Shown here: piece by piece, positions 53,761-61,926 of the stretch | How the letters are laid out: every line of letters begins with the position of its first letter | How positions within the stretch are numbered: position 1 is the first letter of the stretch | Assembly (NCBI RefSeq): GCF_001509835.1 | Contig: NZ_JXTJ01000004.1 | Coordinates: forward strand, 558,001-622,000 | DNA from: Allobosea sp. WAO | Lineage (GTDB): Bacteria > Pseudomonadota > Alphaproteobacteria > Rhizobiales > Beijerinckiaceae | Direction: 5' to 3' | Length of the DNA: 64,000 nt | Translations under genes and position numbers: made by a program | Notes under the pieces: model-generated | What the model saw: the letters and a program-made list of their open reading frames with translations, nothing else | Database searches by the model: none | What the model was told of the DNA's origin: nothing

Positions 53761-55347
53761 ATGAACGAGGCAGCCGGAAAGATCCTGCGCTTTGCCGGCA
53801 TCACGCTCGATGGTGCGCAGGGCCGCCTGCACGATCCGAACGGTCTGGAAGTGCGGCTGGCACCGAAGCCCTTCGACCTGTTGCTCGTGCTCGCGCGCAA
53901 TGCAGGACGCATCATGAGCAAGGACGCCTTGCTCAGCGCGGTCTGGCCAGGCGTGCACGTGACCGAAGACAGCCTGTTTCAGGCGGTCCGCGAAGCCCGC
54001 AGGGCCATCGGAGATGAGGCGGGTCGCGTGCTGCGCGCGCTGCCCCGGCGCGGCTACATCCTGGACTCCGATGTGATTGTCGTCGCCGAGGCACAGGGCA
54101 CCGAGAGACCACTCATCGCGCCGGCTTCCGCTCGTTTGGTGCCCCCGGCGGACAAGCCGTCGATCGTGGTGCTGCCGTTCACCAACATCAGCGCCGATCC
54201 GGAGCAGGATTACTTCGTCGACGGCCTGGTCGAAGACATCACGACCGCGTTGTCCCGCATTCGCTCATTCTTCGTCATCGCTCGCAATTCGGCCTTCGCC
54301 TACAAGGGCCGCGTCGTCGACGTGCGAGAGGTCGGACGGGAGCTCGGGGTCGGCTACGTGCTGGAAGGCAGCGTCCGCAAGGCGGGCGGACGCATTCGCG
54401 TCACGGGCGAGCTCGCGGATTCGAGGACCGGCGCGCAGATCTGGGCAGACTGGTTCGACGGTCCGCTGGACGAGGTTTTCCTTCTGCAGGATCGCGTGAC
54501 AGAGGCCGTCGCCGGCGCGATCGAGCCACACCTGCAGCGGGCCGAGATCGAGCGCGCGCTACGCCGGCCAACGGAAGATCTCGGCGCCTATGACCTCTAT
54601 CTGCGTGGGATCGCGGTGTTCCAGGATATCACGCCCGACAGCATCAGGGAGGCGCGGGACTATTTCGTCCGCGCGTTCGCTCAATATCCCAATTATGGCG
54701 CGGCCTACGGCATGGCGTCGCTGTGCGTCGCCCAGTTGAAGACCCAGTGGGACCCCGATCTGTCCGCAGCAACCAAAGCGGAAGCTCTGGCCTGGGCGCG
54801 GAAGGCCGCGGAAACCGGTCGCGACGATGCCACGGCACTGTGGACCGCCGGGATCACCGTGACCTATCTCGGCATGGACCCCGAAGCCGGCATTCTGCTG
54901 CTCGACCGGGCTTGCGCGATCAACCCGAACTCGGCGCGGGCCAGGTCCCGCGCCGGCGCGGCGCAGAACTATCTCGGCGATCCCGCAAAGGCGATCACGA
55001 GCTATGAGCGCGCGTGCCGGCTCAGCCCGCAGGATCCGCTCCGCTATATCGACCTGAATGGCATGGCCTTCGCGCTGATGCAGGCGGGCGCCTATGAGGA
55101 GGCGGTGGCCTCGGCCGCGCGCTCGGTCAGCGAAAAGTCCGGCTGGGCCTTAAGTCAGCGCAATTTCGCTGCTGCGCTCGCCCTGTCGGGCCGCGTGAAG
55201 GAGGCTCAGCACGCAATGGCGGAGCTGTTGCGGCTCGCGCCGACGATGAGGCTTGCCATGATGGCCGAGTTCAGCGGTCCGCTGCGCAATCAGGACTACG
55301 TTGCACGATTGGCCAAAGCATTACGCTTGGCCGGCATGCCCGAATGA
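53761..55347 (+). CDS. winged-helix/TolB-like/TPR protein
   Basis: A 528-residue protein. Residues 8-105 form an OmpR-type winged helix (APKPFDLLLVLARNAGRIMSKDALLSAVWPGVHVTEDSLFQAVREARRAIGD). Residues about 132-235 match the TolB/FlgO-like region found in CadC- and cyclase-like proteins (SIVVLPFTNISADPEQDYFVDGLVEDITTALSRI). Residues 270-510 are TPR-like helices. There is no membrane helix and no cyclase domain. It is probably a transcription factor sensing by its repeats. Confidence 0.87.
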   Translation: MNEAAGKILRFAGITLDGAQGRLHDPNGLEVRLAPKPFDLLLVLARNAGRIMSKDALLSAVWPGVHVTEDSLFQAVREARRAIGDEAGRVLRALPRRGYILDSDVIVVAEAQGTERPLIAPASARLVPPADKPSIVVLPFTNISADPEQDYFVDGLVEDITTALSRIRSFFVIARNSAFAYKGRVVDVREVGRELGVGYVLEGSVRKAGGRIRVTGELADSRTGAQIWADWFDGPLDEVFLLQDRVTEAVAGAIEPHLQRAEIERALRRPTEDLGAYDLYLRGIAVFQDITPDSIREARDYFVRAFAQYPNYGAAYGMASLCVAQLKTQWDPDLSAATKAEALAWARKAAETGRDDATALWTAGITVTYLGMDPEAGILLLDRACAINPNSARARSRAGAAQNYLGDPAKAITSYERACRLSPQDPLRYIDLNGMAFALMQAGAYEEAVASAARSVSEKSGWALSQRNFAAALALSGRVKEAQHAMAELLRLAPTMRLAMMAEFSGPLRNQDYVARLAKALRLAGMPE

Positions 55348-55387
55348 TCGCGGTTCGGCGTCTGAAGCCAATGTCCTGAACGCCGCG

Positions 55388-55672
55388 CTAGTCCGCGTTC
55401 AGTTTCCCGATGTTGCGCGGAAGGCCCGAGAACGGCAACTCATTGTCCGTCAGCAATTGCCGGCCCAGCCATTCCTGGCTCTCGAACATGGTGATCGCGG
55501 CAACGAGCAGTCCCGGCGGTGGTTCAGCCTCGCTGCGCAGCAGCCTTTCGACCTTCTGCCTGCTGGAGCCGGATCGCTGAACGAGTTCGACGATCCAGTC
55601 CGAATGTGGAAAGCGACTAGCCATGTGAGAGGCCAGTTCCTTCCCTGAAGAGACTGTCTCGGGAAAGCTCAT
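55388..55672 (-). CDS. small hypothetical protein
   Basis: A 94-residue protein, basic and soluble (SFPETVSSGKELASHMASRFPHSDWIVELVQRSG). AAGGCG precedes the start at 55672. No recognised family. It lies between the winged-helix/TPR gene and a divergent CBS protein gene. Coding likelihood is moderate, based on composition and an open frame with a start near the divergent promoter. Confidence 0.5.
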   Translation of the reverse strand: MSFPETVSSGKELASHMASRFPHSDWIVELVQRSGSSRQKVERLLRSEAEPPPGLLVAAITMFESQEWLGRQLLTDNELPFSGLPRNIGKLNAD

Positions 55673-55804
55673 CGCCTTGCCTCGTCTGTTTCGCCCGTCA
55701 CGAAATCTGCCACGACCTTGGGGCCGTCATCAACTTGGGTTGCCAGAGTGCTAGCGCGCTTCGGCCCGGAGATTTACAGTTCCCTCGGCAATCTGGAGGC
55801 GCTG

Positions 55805-56245
55805 ATGCTGATCGATCGACTTCTGCCTGAAGCTCGCGAGCTGCTCGTGACCATCAAGGATGGCTCTCCCCTCATCGACGCGGCCAATCAGTTCCGAAAG
55901 GGAATTGACCTTGTCGTGGTCTGCGACGAAAGCGGTCGCGCCTGTGGCGTCGTGACGAAAACCGACGTGGTGGCGAAAATGAGCCAGTGTGGCGGTGCCA
56001 GTTGCACCGAGCCTGCTTCCACCGTCATGACGCGGAAGATCGTCTCCTGCCAGGCCTCTGACTGGGGAACGGCGGTCTGGGCCTCGATGAAAGAGCATCG
56101 CCTGAAGAACCTGCCGATCCTCGACGGCGAATCCCGCCCGATCGGCGTCATGACGGCTCGTCTCGTGCTGCAACTATTGCTGGAAGAGACGAGCGACGAA
56201 GAAGCCCTGCTGCGGGACTACGTCATGAATGTCGGCTACCACTGA
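55805..56245 (+). CDS. CBS-domain-pair protein
   Basis: A 146-residue protein with two CBS motifs (about residues 10-60 and 78-130: IKDGSPLIDAANQFRKGIDLVVVCDESGRACGVVTKTDVVAKM, then VMTRKIVSCQASDWGTAVWASMKEHRLKNLPILDGESRPIGVMTARLVL). CBS pairs bind adenosine nucleotides as energy sensors. The start at 55805 is preceded by GGAGG; a longer reading from TTG 55718 is less likely. It belongs to a cluster of small stress-type genes. Confidence 0.85.
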   Translation: MLIDRLLPEARELLVTIKDGSPLIDAANQFRKGIDLVVVCDESGRACGVVTKTDVVAKMSQCGGASCTEPASTVMTRKIVSCQASDWGTAVWASMKEHRLKNLPILDGESRPIGVMTARLVLQLLLEETSDEEALLRDYVMNVGYH

Positions 56246-56322
56246 GCGCGCCACGCGCCGAAAGGCGTGTCGAACGGACCCGAGGAAGGACCTCGGCTCG
56301 GCGATCACTCGGAGTCTTCAGG

Positions 56323-56625
56323 ATGAACACTGCGAACCTCCAACTCGAAGGCCTCCTCCTCGCGACCGCCGCGCTCTTCGGAGAGTTGAAGCGAAAAGGC
56401 CTGCTGGACAGCAGCCAGATCGAGGCAGCGCTCGATCGTGCCGACGAAGGCGCGTCCGCCAGGGCGACGGAATTGTCTGGCGCCAATCGGGAGGCGATCC
56501 ACTTTCCGGTGCGCTTCCTGCGCCAGGCGCTTCGGGACGATGCCGGCCCGCTCGACTATCGCACCATCGCCGTCGAGATTGGCCGTTCGCTGGACGCCAA
56601 GCCGAACCAGAACACAGGCAAGTAG
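56323..56625 (+). CDS. small hypothetical protein
   Basis: A 100-residue acidic/helical protein, LEGLLLATAALFGELKRKGLLDSSQIEAALDRADE in the first half and VRFLRQALRDDAGPLDYRTIAVEIGRSL in the second. Amphipathic helices suggest a small helical bundle. It follows the CBS gene by 77 bases on the same strand and may be co-transcribed. Family not recognised. Confidence 0.6.
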   Translation: MNTANLQLEGLLLATAALFGELKRKGLLDSSQIEAALDRADEGASARATELSGANREAIHFPVRFLRQALRDDAGPLDYRTIAVEIGRSLDAKPNQNTGK

Positions 56626-56663
56626 GTTGTCCGAGCTGCCGTTTCGGAGTCGCCGCCGAAGCG

Positions 56664-56873
56664 TCAGCCGCGCCCCTGCTGCCGATCGAGCGCGCCCTGC
56701 AACTGCTCGACGCGGATGGCGAGGGCTTCCCTGGTCAGGTTGATGCCTTCCGGCGCGCCGTCTATCGACAGAAGGACGCCGCGCTCGGCCATGTCGAGCT
56801 GCTCCTGTGCGAGCTCGAGATGCTTCTTCAGGACTTGTGTGACGCGGTCCTTGGCCGCCGGGTCCGTATCCAT
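56664..56873 (-). CDS. small helical hypothetical protein
   Basis: A 69-residue protein, DTDPAAKDRVTQVLKKHLELAQEQLDMAERGVLLSIDG, then LTREALAIRVEQLQGALDRQQ. Two coiled-coil helices joined by a short turn. The ATG at 56873 is preferred over longer readings. Downstream of the GT47-like gene on the same strand. Function unknown. Confidence 0.5.
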   Translation of the reverse strand: MDTDPAAKDRVTQVLKKHLELAQEQLDMAERGVLLSIDGAPEGINLTREALAIRVEQLQGALDRQQGRG

Positions 56874-56954
56874 AGCGCCCTCGCCTGTTCGCCCCCGAGC
56901 GCGCGACGATCGCACGGCCGGGGCCACTCGCCAAACATTCGGGCATTCCGCGGC

Positions 56955-58040
56955 CTAGACCTGCGACTGAAGCCCTGAAGCCTGCAGGCTCTCTCCGCCT
57001 CCGGCCTGCGGCACCCGCGCGAGGCGCTCCGCCATGACACCGGCAAGCGCCTGAGGCGCGCACCGCCGCTGCCACCAGTCGAGTGAGCGCCTGTGCAATT
57101 CTTCGAGGCGCTCCGGGTCGGCGAGCAAGCCGTTTACGCAAGGGCCGAGCTTGGACCAGTCGTCAAGCTGGATAAAGGGGCAGTCCGCGAAGAACCAGTG
57201 CCGAGGCACCCGATCGCAGATCACGACGCAACCCTGACGCATGCCCTCGAACAGCCGGAACGTCTCGGTCGAGGAGCCCCGCGGGGCGAGGCAAATCCTG
57301 GAGTCCGCCATCAGCTCGGAATAACGGACCCCGTCGGAGAGCACCCCGTTCATGTAGGAGCCGGTATCGGCGAAAAACACCTCGCCCGGCATGGTTTCGG
57401 CGAGACGCTGCAATTCGTCGAGCATGCGCGAGCGCGCAATGTCCTTCGGCGTTCCCAGCAGCGCCCGGATGGAGAGCGGATGGTAGGCGCGCTGCTTCAC
57501 GCTGCCGACGAAGGAGACCGCGTAGCGGCGCTCGCCGAAGGGCTTGCCCGGCAGGTCCGTCTGCCTGGCATAGCCAAGCGGCACGGTCATGCCGCCCTCC
57601 TCGCGGGCGATAGCGCCCTTGTGCCGGAGCGCCAGCAGGCCGCTGCTGGAGGCCCAGCGCGCGGCGTCCCGGACCGCCTTCAGCATCAATGCCAGGCTCG
57701 CGCCGAGCTGAAGCGTGTTCACATAAGGGAAGAAGCCGTGCGTCTTGAAGACGTAGCGAACCTTGTCGAAATAGGGCGGTATCTCGCAGAACTCCTCCAT
57801 CAGGAGCAGGACCACGACGTTCTTCCCATAGCTCGGCAGCTCCCGCACCGTCTCCGTGCCCCAGACGATGTAGAAGACGAGGCCCTCTGCATCGAGCAGG
57901 ACCTCGAGCATCTTCAGGACACCGACCCAATACGCCAGGAAGACGTCGACGAAAGGGTCGACATACTCCGACAGATTGATCTCGACGGGATCGTGCGCGT
58001 GGCGGCACAGGAAGTATCGGAACTTGCTGTCCTCGGTCAT
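56955..58040 (-). CDS. exostosin (GT47)-like glycosyltransferase
   Basis: A 361-residue putative glycosyltransferase. The C-terminal half carries the exostosin-type nucleotide-sugar region: SRICLAPRGSSTETFRLFEGMRQGCVVICDRVPRHWFF (about residue 240). Lys/Arg-rich RRYAVSFVGSVKQRAYHPLS precedes it. No signal or membrane segment, so it may act on a cytoplasmic acceptor. No polysaccharide cluster is adjacent, so the substrate is unknown. Confidence 0.75.
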   Translation of the reverse strand: MTEDSKFRYFLCRHAHDPVEINLSEYVDPFVDVFLAYWVGVLKMLEVLLDAEGLVFYIVWGTETVRELPSYGKNVVVLLLMEEFCEIPPYFDKVRYVFKTHGFFPYVNTLQLGASLALMLKAVRDAARWASSSGLLALRHKGAIAREEGGMTVPLGYARQTDLPGKPFGERRYAVSFVGSVKQRAYHPLSIRALLGTPKDIARSRMLDELQRLAETMPGEVFFADTGSYMNGVLSDGVRYSELMADSRICLAPRGSSTETFRLFEGMRQGCVVICDRVPRHWFFADCPFIQLDDWSKLGPCVNGLLADPERLEELHRRSLDWWQRRCAPQALAGVMAERLARVPQAGGGESLQASGLQSQV

Positions 58041-58210
58041 TCCGCCGAAAGCCCCAATGCCGGCGCGCGAAGGCGCCCGTCACACACCCAGTTGCCATGG
58101 TGGCGTCGAGGCCGGCGCAAGGCCACGGCTCTTCGGAGGTAGCCCTGCGGACATGGCCTCGCCGGAATCCCGTTCGGGATCCGCCCCGTCGAGAGCGGCG
58201 GAAACGACAA

Positions 58211-58238
58211 CGCCGCCGCTTTTTGGGAAGCGGCGGCG
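58211..58238 (-). terminator. terminator after the L,D-transpeptidase gene
   Basis: CGCCGCCGCTT (58211-58221) and AAGCGGCGGCG (58228-58238) form a perfect 11-bp stem with a six-base loop; TTGTCGTTT follows on the minus strand. It ends about 40 bases beyond the gene. Confidence 0.8.
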
Positions 58239-58278
58239 GATCCTGCTGCGCAATTGCAGCCGTTTCGTCAGCTTTAAC

Positions 58279-58989
58279 CTAGGCCGGCAGGACGACCACC
58301 TTCGTCTTCACCGGGGTCTGGGCATAGAGGTGCATCATGTCCTGGGTGAGCAGGCCGACGCAGCCGCTGGTGATGCCGTTGCCGATCGATTCGGCATCCA
58401 GAGACGCATAGATCGTGTAGAGCGTGTAGGCGCCGTTCTGGTAGAGATGGAGCGTGCGCGCGCCGAGCGGGTTTTCGAGGCCGCCCGGCATGCCGCGGGC
58501 GTATTTCGCCACCTCGGGCTGGCGCTTGATCATCTCCTTGGGCGGCGTCCAGGTCGGCCATTCGGACTTGCGCCCGACATAGGCGTTGCCAGTCCAGCGG
58601 AAGCCGTCGCGGCCGACATTGGCGCCATAGCGGGTCGCGGTGCCGTCACCGGCGACGCGATAGACATAGTAATTGCCGGGATCGACGATGATCGTACCGG
58701 CCGGCTCCTTGGTATCGTAGGCGACCGTCCGCCGGAAGTACTTCGGATCGACCTTGCTGACGTCGATCGCCGGAACCGGGAACTTCTCCTCGGGCACCGG
58801 GCCGTAGAGCTTCTGCGCCTCGGCGAGGCTCATGCCGTCGGATGTCGCGCAGCCGCCTAGCGCCAGCGCGCCGAGACCGGCTGCCGAACCGGCCAGAAAC
58901 GACCGGCGGTCGAGCCCTCCGATCCGGCGCCCGCGCAAGGCGGCCGCGTGCAGCTTGCCGGCATCGGCATTCCTATCGTCGATGATCAT
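58279..58989 (-). CDS. L,D-transpeptidase (YkuD) family lipoprotein-like protein
   Basis: A 236-residue exported protein. RRSFLAGSAAGLGALALGGCA near residue 27-47 has both a twin-Arg start and a lipobox (LGGC), so it may be a Tat-exported lipoprotein. The YkuD domain spans about 105-235, with TLHLYQNGAYTLYTIYA and a catalytic Cys in NGITSGCVGLLTQD. The usual SHGCVR motif is altered (Ser before Gly, Gly for Arg). Family members form 3-3 peptidoglycan cross-links or attach lipoproteins. Confidence 0.87.
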   Translation of the reverse strand: MIIDDRNADAGKLHAAALRGRRIGGLDRRSFLAGSAAGLGALALGGCATSDGMSLAEAQKLYGPVPEEKFPVPAIDVSKVDPKYFRRTVAYDTKEPAGTIIVDPGNYYVYRVAGDGTATRYGANVGRDGFRWTGNAYVGRKSEWPTWTPPKEMIKRQPEVAKYARGMPGGLENPLGARTLHLYQNGAYTLYTIYASLDAESIGNGITSGCVGLLTQDMMHLYAQTPVKTKVVVLPA

Positions 58990-59218
58990 GATTCTGGGCT
59001 TCCCATGTCCTGTTTCCCGAAGAAAGAACGCTTCGGCATAGGCCCGCTGATGGTATCGCTGGGCTGAGATTGCCGTCATCCCGCCGCGCTGGCAAGCGCG
59101 CGCCTGCGCTGCGGCGGGCTTCCACACACCGGGATCGGTGCCTTCCGCCCACTCGAACCGCCTCGCCTGGCGTCGAATGCGACAGGTTGCAGTCGCTTAT
59201 TGCATGGGCATTGCCCGC

Positions 59219-60502
59219 TCAGGGCGCCTCGCCCTCGAAGCGCACGCCGAGCGAGGCGAGCGCCCGCCAATACTCCGGATAGGTCTTCGCCACGCATCCG
59301 GGATCGAGGATGGTGATGCCGCCGATCTTCAACCCGGCCAGCGCGAAGCCCATCGCGATGCGATGATCGGCGAAGGTGTTGATCTCGGCCGGCAGGGTCT
59401 GCCCGGCGAGCGAAGGATCGGAAGCGACGAGGAGATCGTCCCCCTCCTCCACCCCGAGCCCCGGCCGGATCCGCGACAGGCCTTGCGACAGGGCCGAGAC
59501 CCGGTCGCATTCCTTGACGCGCAGATTCGCGATGCCGGTGAAGCGCACCGGCGTATTGTTGAAGGCGGCGAGCACCGCGAGCGTCGGCACCGCGTCCTGC
59601 ATCTGCGAGCCATCGATCTCGGCAGGCAGATTCGGGAAGGCGGCGATCAGCGCATACGCCTTGGCGTCGGGCTGGGTGAAGGCCGCCGCCGGCACGCCGA
59701 GGTCGATCTTGCCGCCGGTCAGCACTTCCGCCGCCCAGAGATAAGTCGCCGCCGAGGCGTCGGGCTCGATCAGGTAATCGGCGGCACGGTAACCGGTCGG
59801 CTCGATCCGCCAGGTCGCCGCGTCCGGCTGCGAGACTTTCGCGCCGAAAGCCGCCATCGTCGCGAGCGTCAGGTCGACATAGCCGCGCGCGCCGATCTCC
59901 CCGCTGTCTCCGAGGCCGCTGAGCGCGACCTCGACCGGCCCGCGCGCGCAGGCGCCGGCCATCAGCAGCGCCGAGACATATTGGCTGGAGAGCCCGGCAT
60001 CGACCTCGACCCGGCCGCCGGCGAAGCCGCCCTGCCCCGCGATCGTCACCGGCGGGCAGCCGCTCGGCGCCTCCACCGTGACGCCGAGCGTCCGCAGCGC
60101 CGTGACCAGCGGCGCGATAGGCCGCTTGCGCATATGCTCGTCGCCATCGACCACGACCTGCCCCTCGACCAGCGCTGCTGCGGCAGTAAGGAAGCGCGTC
60201 GCCGTGCCGGCATTGCCGAGGAAGAGCGGCGCCGCCGGGGCGCGCAGGCGGCCATCGCCGGTGACGACGAAGCTGGTCGCGTCCGGCTCCTCGACGGTGA
60301 CGCCCATCGCCCGCAGCGCCTGCGCCATGTAGCGGGTGTCGTCGCTCTTCAGCGCGCCCGAAAGCCGGCTGGTGCCCTTTGCCAGCGCCGCGACCAACAG
60401 CGCCCGATTGGTGATCGACTTCGAGCCCGGCGGCGTCACCTTGCCGTGCAGCGCCCCGGCGAAGGGCACGATGGTGAGTTTGCGGACTTCGGAATCGGTC
60501 AT
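59219..60502 (-). CDS. aroA: 3-phosphoshikimate 1-carboxyvinyltransferase (EPSP synthase)
   Basis: Joins shikimate-3-phosphate and PEP in the sixth step of the shikimate pathway. It has 427 residues. Conserved sites are PGSKSITNRAL (Lys22/Arg27 in E. coli numbering), RKRPI (Arg124), SSQYVSALLMA (Ser169-Gln171), KECDR (Lys340/Glu341), FADHRIAMGFAL and VAKTYP (Lys411). In LGNAGTATRFL, Phe stands where E. coli has Pro101. The class I-type motifs differ from the CP4-like class II enzymes common in alphaproteobacteria. Confidence 0.95.
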   Translation of the reverse strand: MTDSEVRKLTIVPFAGALHGKVTPPGSKSITNRALLVAALAKGTSRLSGALKSDDTRYMAQALRAMGVTVEEPDATSFVVTGDGRLRAPAAPLFLGNAGTATRFLTAAAALVEGQVVVDGDEHMRKRPIAPLVTALRTLGVTVEAPSGCPPVTIAGQGGFAGGRVEVDAGLSSQYVSALLMAGACARGPVEVALSGLGDSGEIGARGYVDLTLATMAAFGAKVSQPDAATWRIEPTGYRAADYLIEPDASAATYLWAAEVLTGGKIDLGVPAAAFTQPDAKAYALIAAFPNLPAEIDGSQMQDAVPTLAVLAAFNNTPVRFTGIANLRVKECDRVSALSQGLSRIRPGLGVEEGDDLLVASDPSLAGQTLPAEINTFADHRIAMGFALAGLKIGGITILDPGCVAKTYPEYWRALASLGVRFEGEAP

Positions 60503-60695
60503 GACAGGCTCGCCCTCGCCGTTCGGCTGCGTTGCGAGGCTCTTAGCCCGAGCGATCCGCAAGCGGAAGCCGCGCCGGTCATGCCGGCCCGTCACTGCCG
60601 TCACATCGAAACGGAGCCCCGGAATCCACCACAGCGAGCCGCGGCTTTTCGGACGATCGGCATTCGCCGGCAAAAGCCCGCCGGCCCGCGAGCTA

Positions 60696-61433
60696 TCACG
60701 ACAGCCAATGCGGCATGTGGGCCTTCACCCAGTCGAGGTGATCTTCGAGCAGTACCGCCGGCCGGTTGGCCTCGATCCAGTCAACGATGCCCGGCACCTG
60801 CTCGCGGTAATCGAAGGGCGTGTCGACCTCCGCGAAATGCTGGGCCCAGGGCTCCTTGAAGGTCAGGCGCCGGATCTTCGCATCCATCAGCGCGGCCCTG
60901 AGCTGATCGGAAACCATGATCTTCCTACTTTGCGGAACCCAACGGGTCCGCCAGAGATGGCGACCGGCAATCGTCGTCCGGCTGGCGGACATTGGCGGCC
61001 TTTTACCCATCCAGGACATATACGGCATCCCTTCAAGGCCGAGGGCGACCATGCTGCCCCATTCGAAATCGATCCCCTTGATCAGGATGCAATCGAAACG
61101 CTGGCGGACATTGATCAGGAAATAGGGCTCCGCATAGGCGACCCGCTTCCGCGATTTGAGCTGGATCGGAAAGAACTCATGGACGCCCGGCTCGAAGGAC
61201 TCCACGATCGCCCGAAACCGCTCGCTGACGCAGTTGAACCCGGGCAGCGGGAAGACGTCGACGAGCGGCTTGCTGTCGGTCTGGGTCGCGCTCGTGGGGA
61301 CCGGGCAGCCGATGCGGCTATGGAGCGCGCCCCATCCCCAGCCAAACCCCCATGGCGCTTCTCCGGCGCTGTCCTTGTCGATCTCGAAGCCCGGTTGCGC
61401 GGAGACGAAGTCGATGTCGAGCTTCCAGGCCAT
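60696..61433 (-). CDS. Imm11-like immunity protein
   Basis: A 245-residue protein. FPLPGFNCVSERFRAIVESFEPGVHEFFPIQL (about residues 80-112) and VSDQLRAALMDAKIRRLTFKEP (about 174-195) match the Imm11 (DUF1629) layout of polymorphic-toxin immunity proteins. No toxin, VgrG, Rhs or PAAR gene is near it in this window. The function is therefore an inference by family; it may be a lone immunity gene or have another role. Confidence 0.6.
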   Translation of the reverse strand: MAWKLDIDFVSAQPGFEIDKDSAGEAPWGFGWGWGALHSRIGCPVPTSATQTDSKPLVDVFPLPGFNCVSERFRAIVESFEPGVHEFFPIQLKSRKRVAYAEPYFLINVRQRFDCILIKGIDFEWGSMVALGLEGMPYMSWMGKRPPMSASRTTIAGRHLWRTRWVPQSRKIMVSDQLRAALMDAKIRRLTFKEPWAQHFAEVDTPFDYREQVPGIVDWIEANRPAVLLEDHLDWVKAHMPHWLS

Positions 61434-61537
61434 TGGCGCTTCCGGTTTCCGAAGTTTCTCGTCACGTCTGCCGCGCGACGTATCGTCAACCTAGGCCCAA
61501 AAAGCTGAAAAACGGTTAGATGCGAGCGGCGTCGTCC

Positions 61538-61837
61538 TCAGCCACGCGCCAAGCCATGCCCACCTACCGGCTCGGTCACGGTGTGATTATCGAAACCTGC
61601 GATCAGTGGGCGGGCCTTGGCGATTGCCGCCTGCACCGCCGGCAGCTGCAGCGAGGCGGCATGGCTTTCCTCGCGATCCCAGACCTCCGTCACCCAGATC
61701 GCATCGGGATTGGCGGGATCGCGGGCGACGACATAGCTCAGGCAGCCGGGCATCGCCGCGCTACTGCCGAGGATATGGCCGATCAGCGCCTCGCGCTCGC
61801 CGGGTTTGGCCAGCATCCGTCCGATCAGACCATACAT
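61538..61837 (-). CDS. antibiotic biosynthesis monooxygenase (ABM)-fold protein
   Basis: A 99-residue dimeric alpha/beta-barrel protein. MYGLIGRMLAKPGEREALIGHIL at the N-terminus, CLSYVVARDPANPDAIWVTEVWDREESHAASLQLPAVQAAI in the core. GGGGAGAGG precedes the ATG strongly. YgiN-like quinol monooxygenases share this fold; the true substrate is not known. It follows the ABC permease by 89 bases. Confidence 0.88.
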   Translation of the reverse strand: MYGLIGRMLAKPGEREALIGHILGSSAAMPGCLSYVVARDPANPDAIWVTEVWDREESHAASLQLPAVQAAIAKARPLIAGFDNHTVTEPVGGHGLARG

Positions 61838-61926
61838 GGCGCCTCTCCCCGAGTCCTTGCAGCCGGCAAGCTGCCGAAGCGCTGGGGCACGCGCAACAGG
61901 CTCCCTGACGGCCGATGTCAGCAGCC

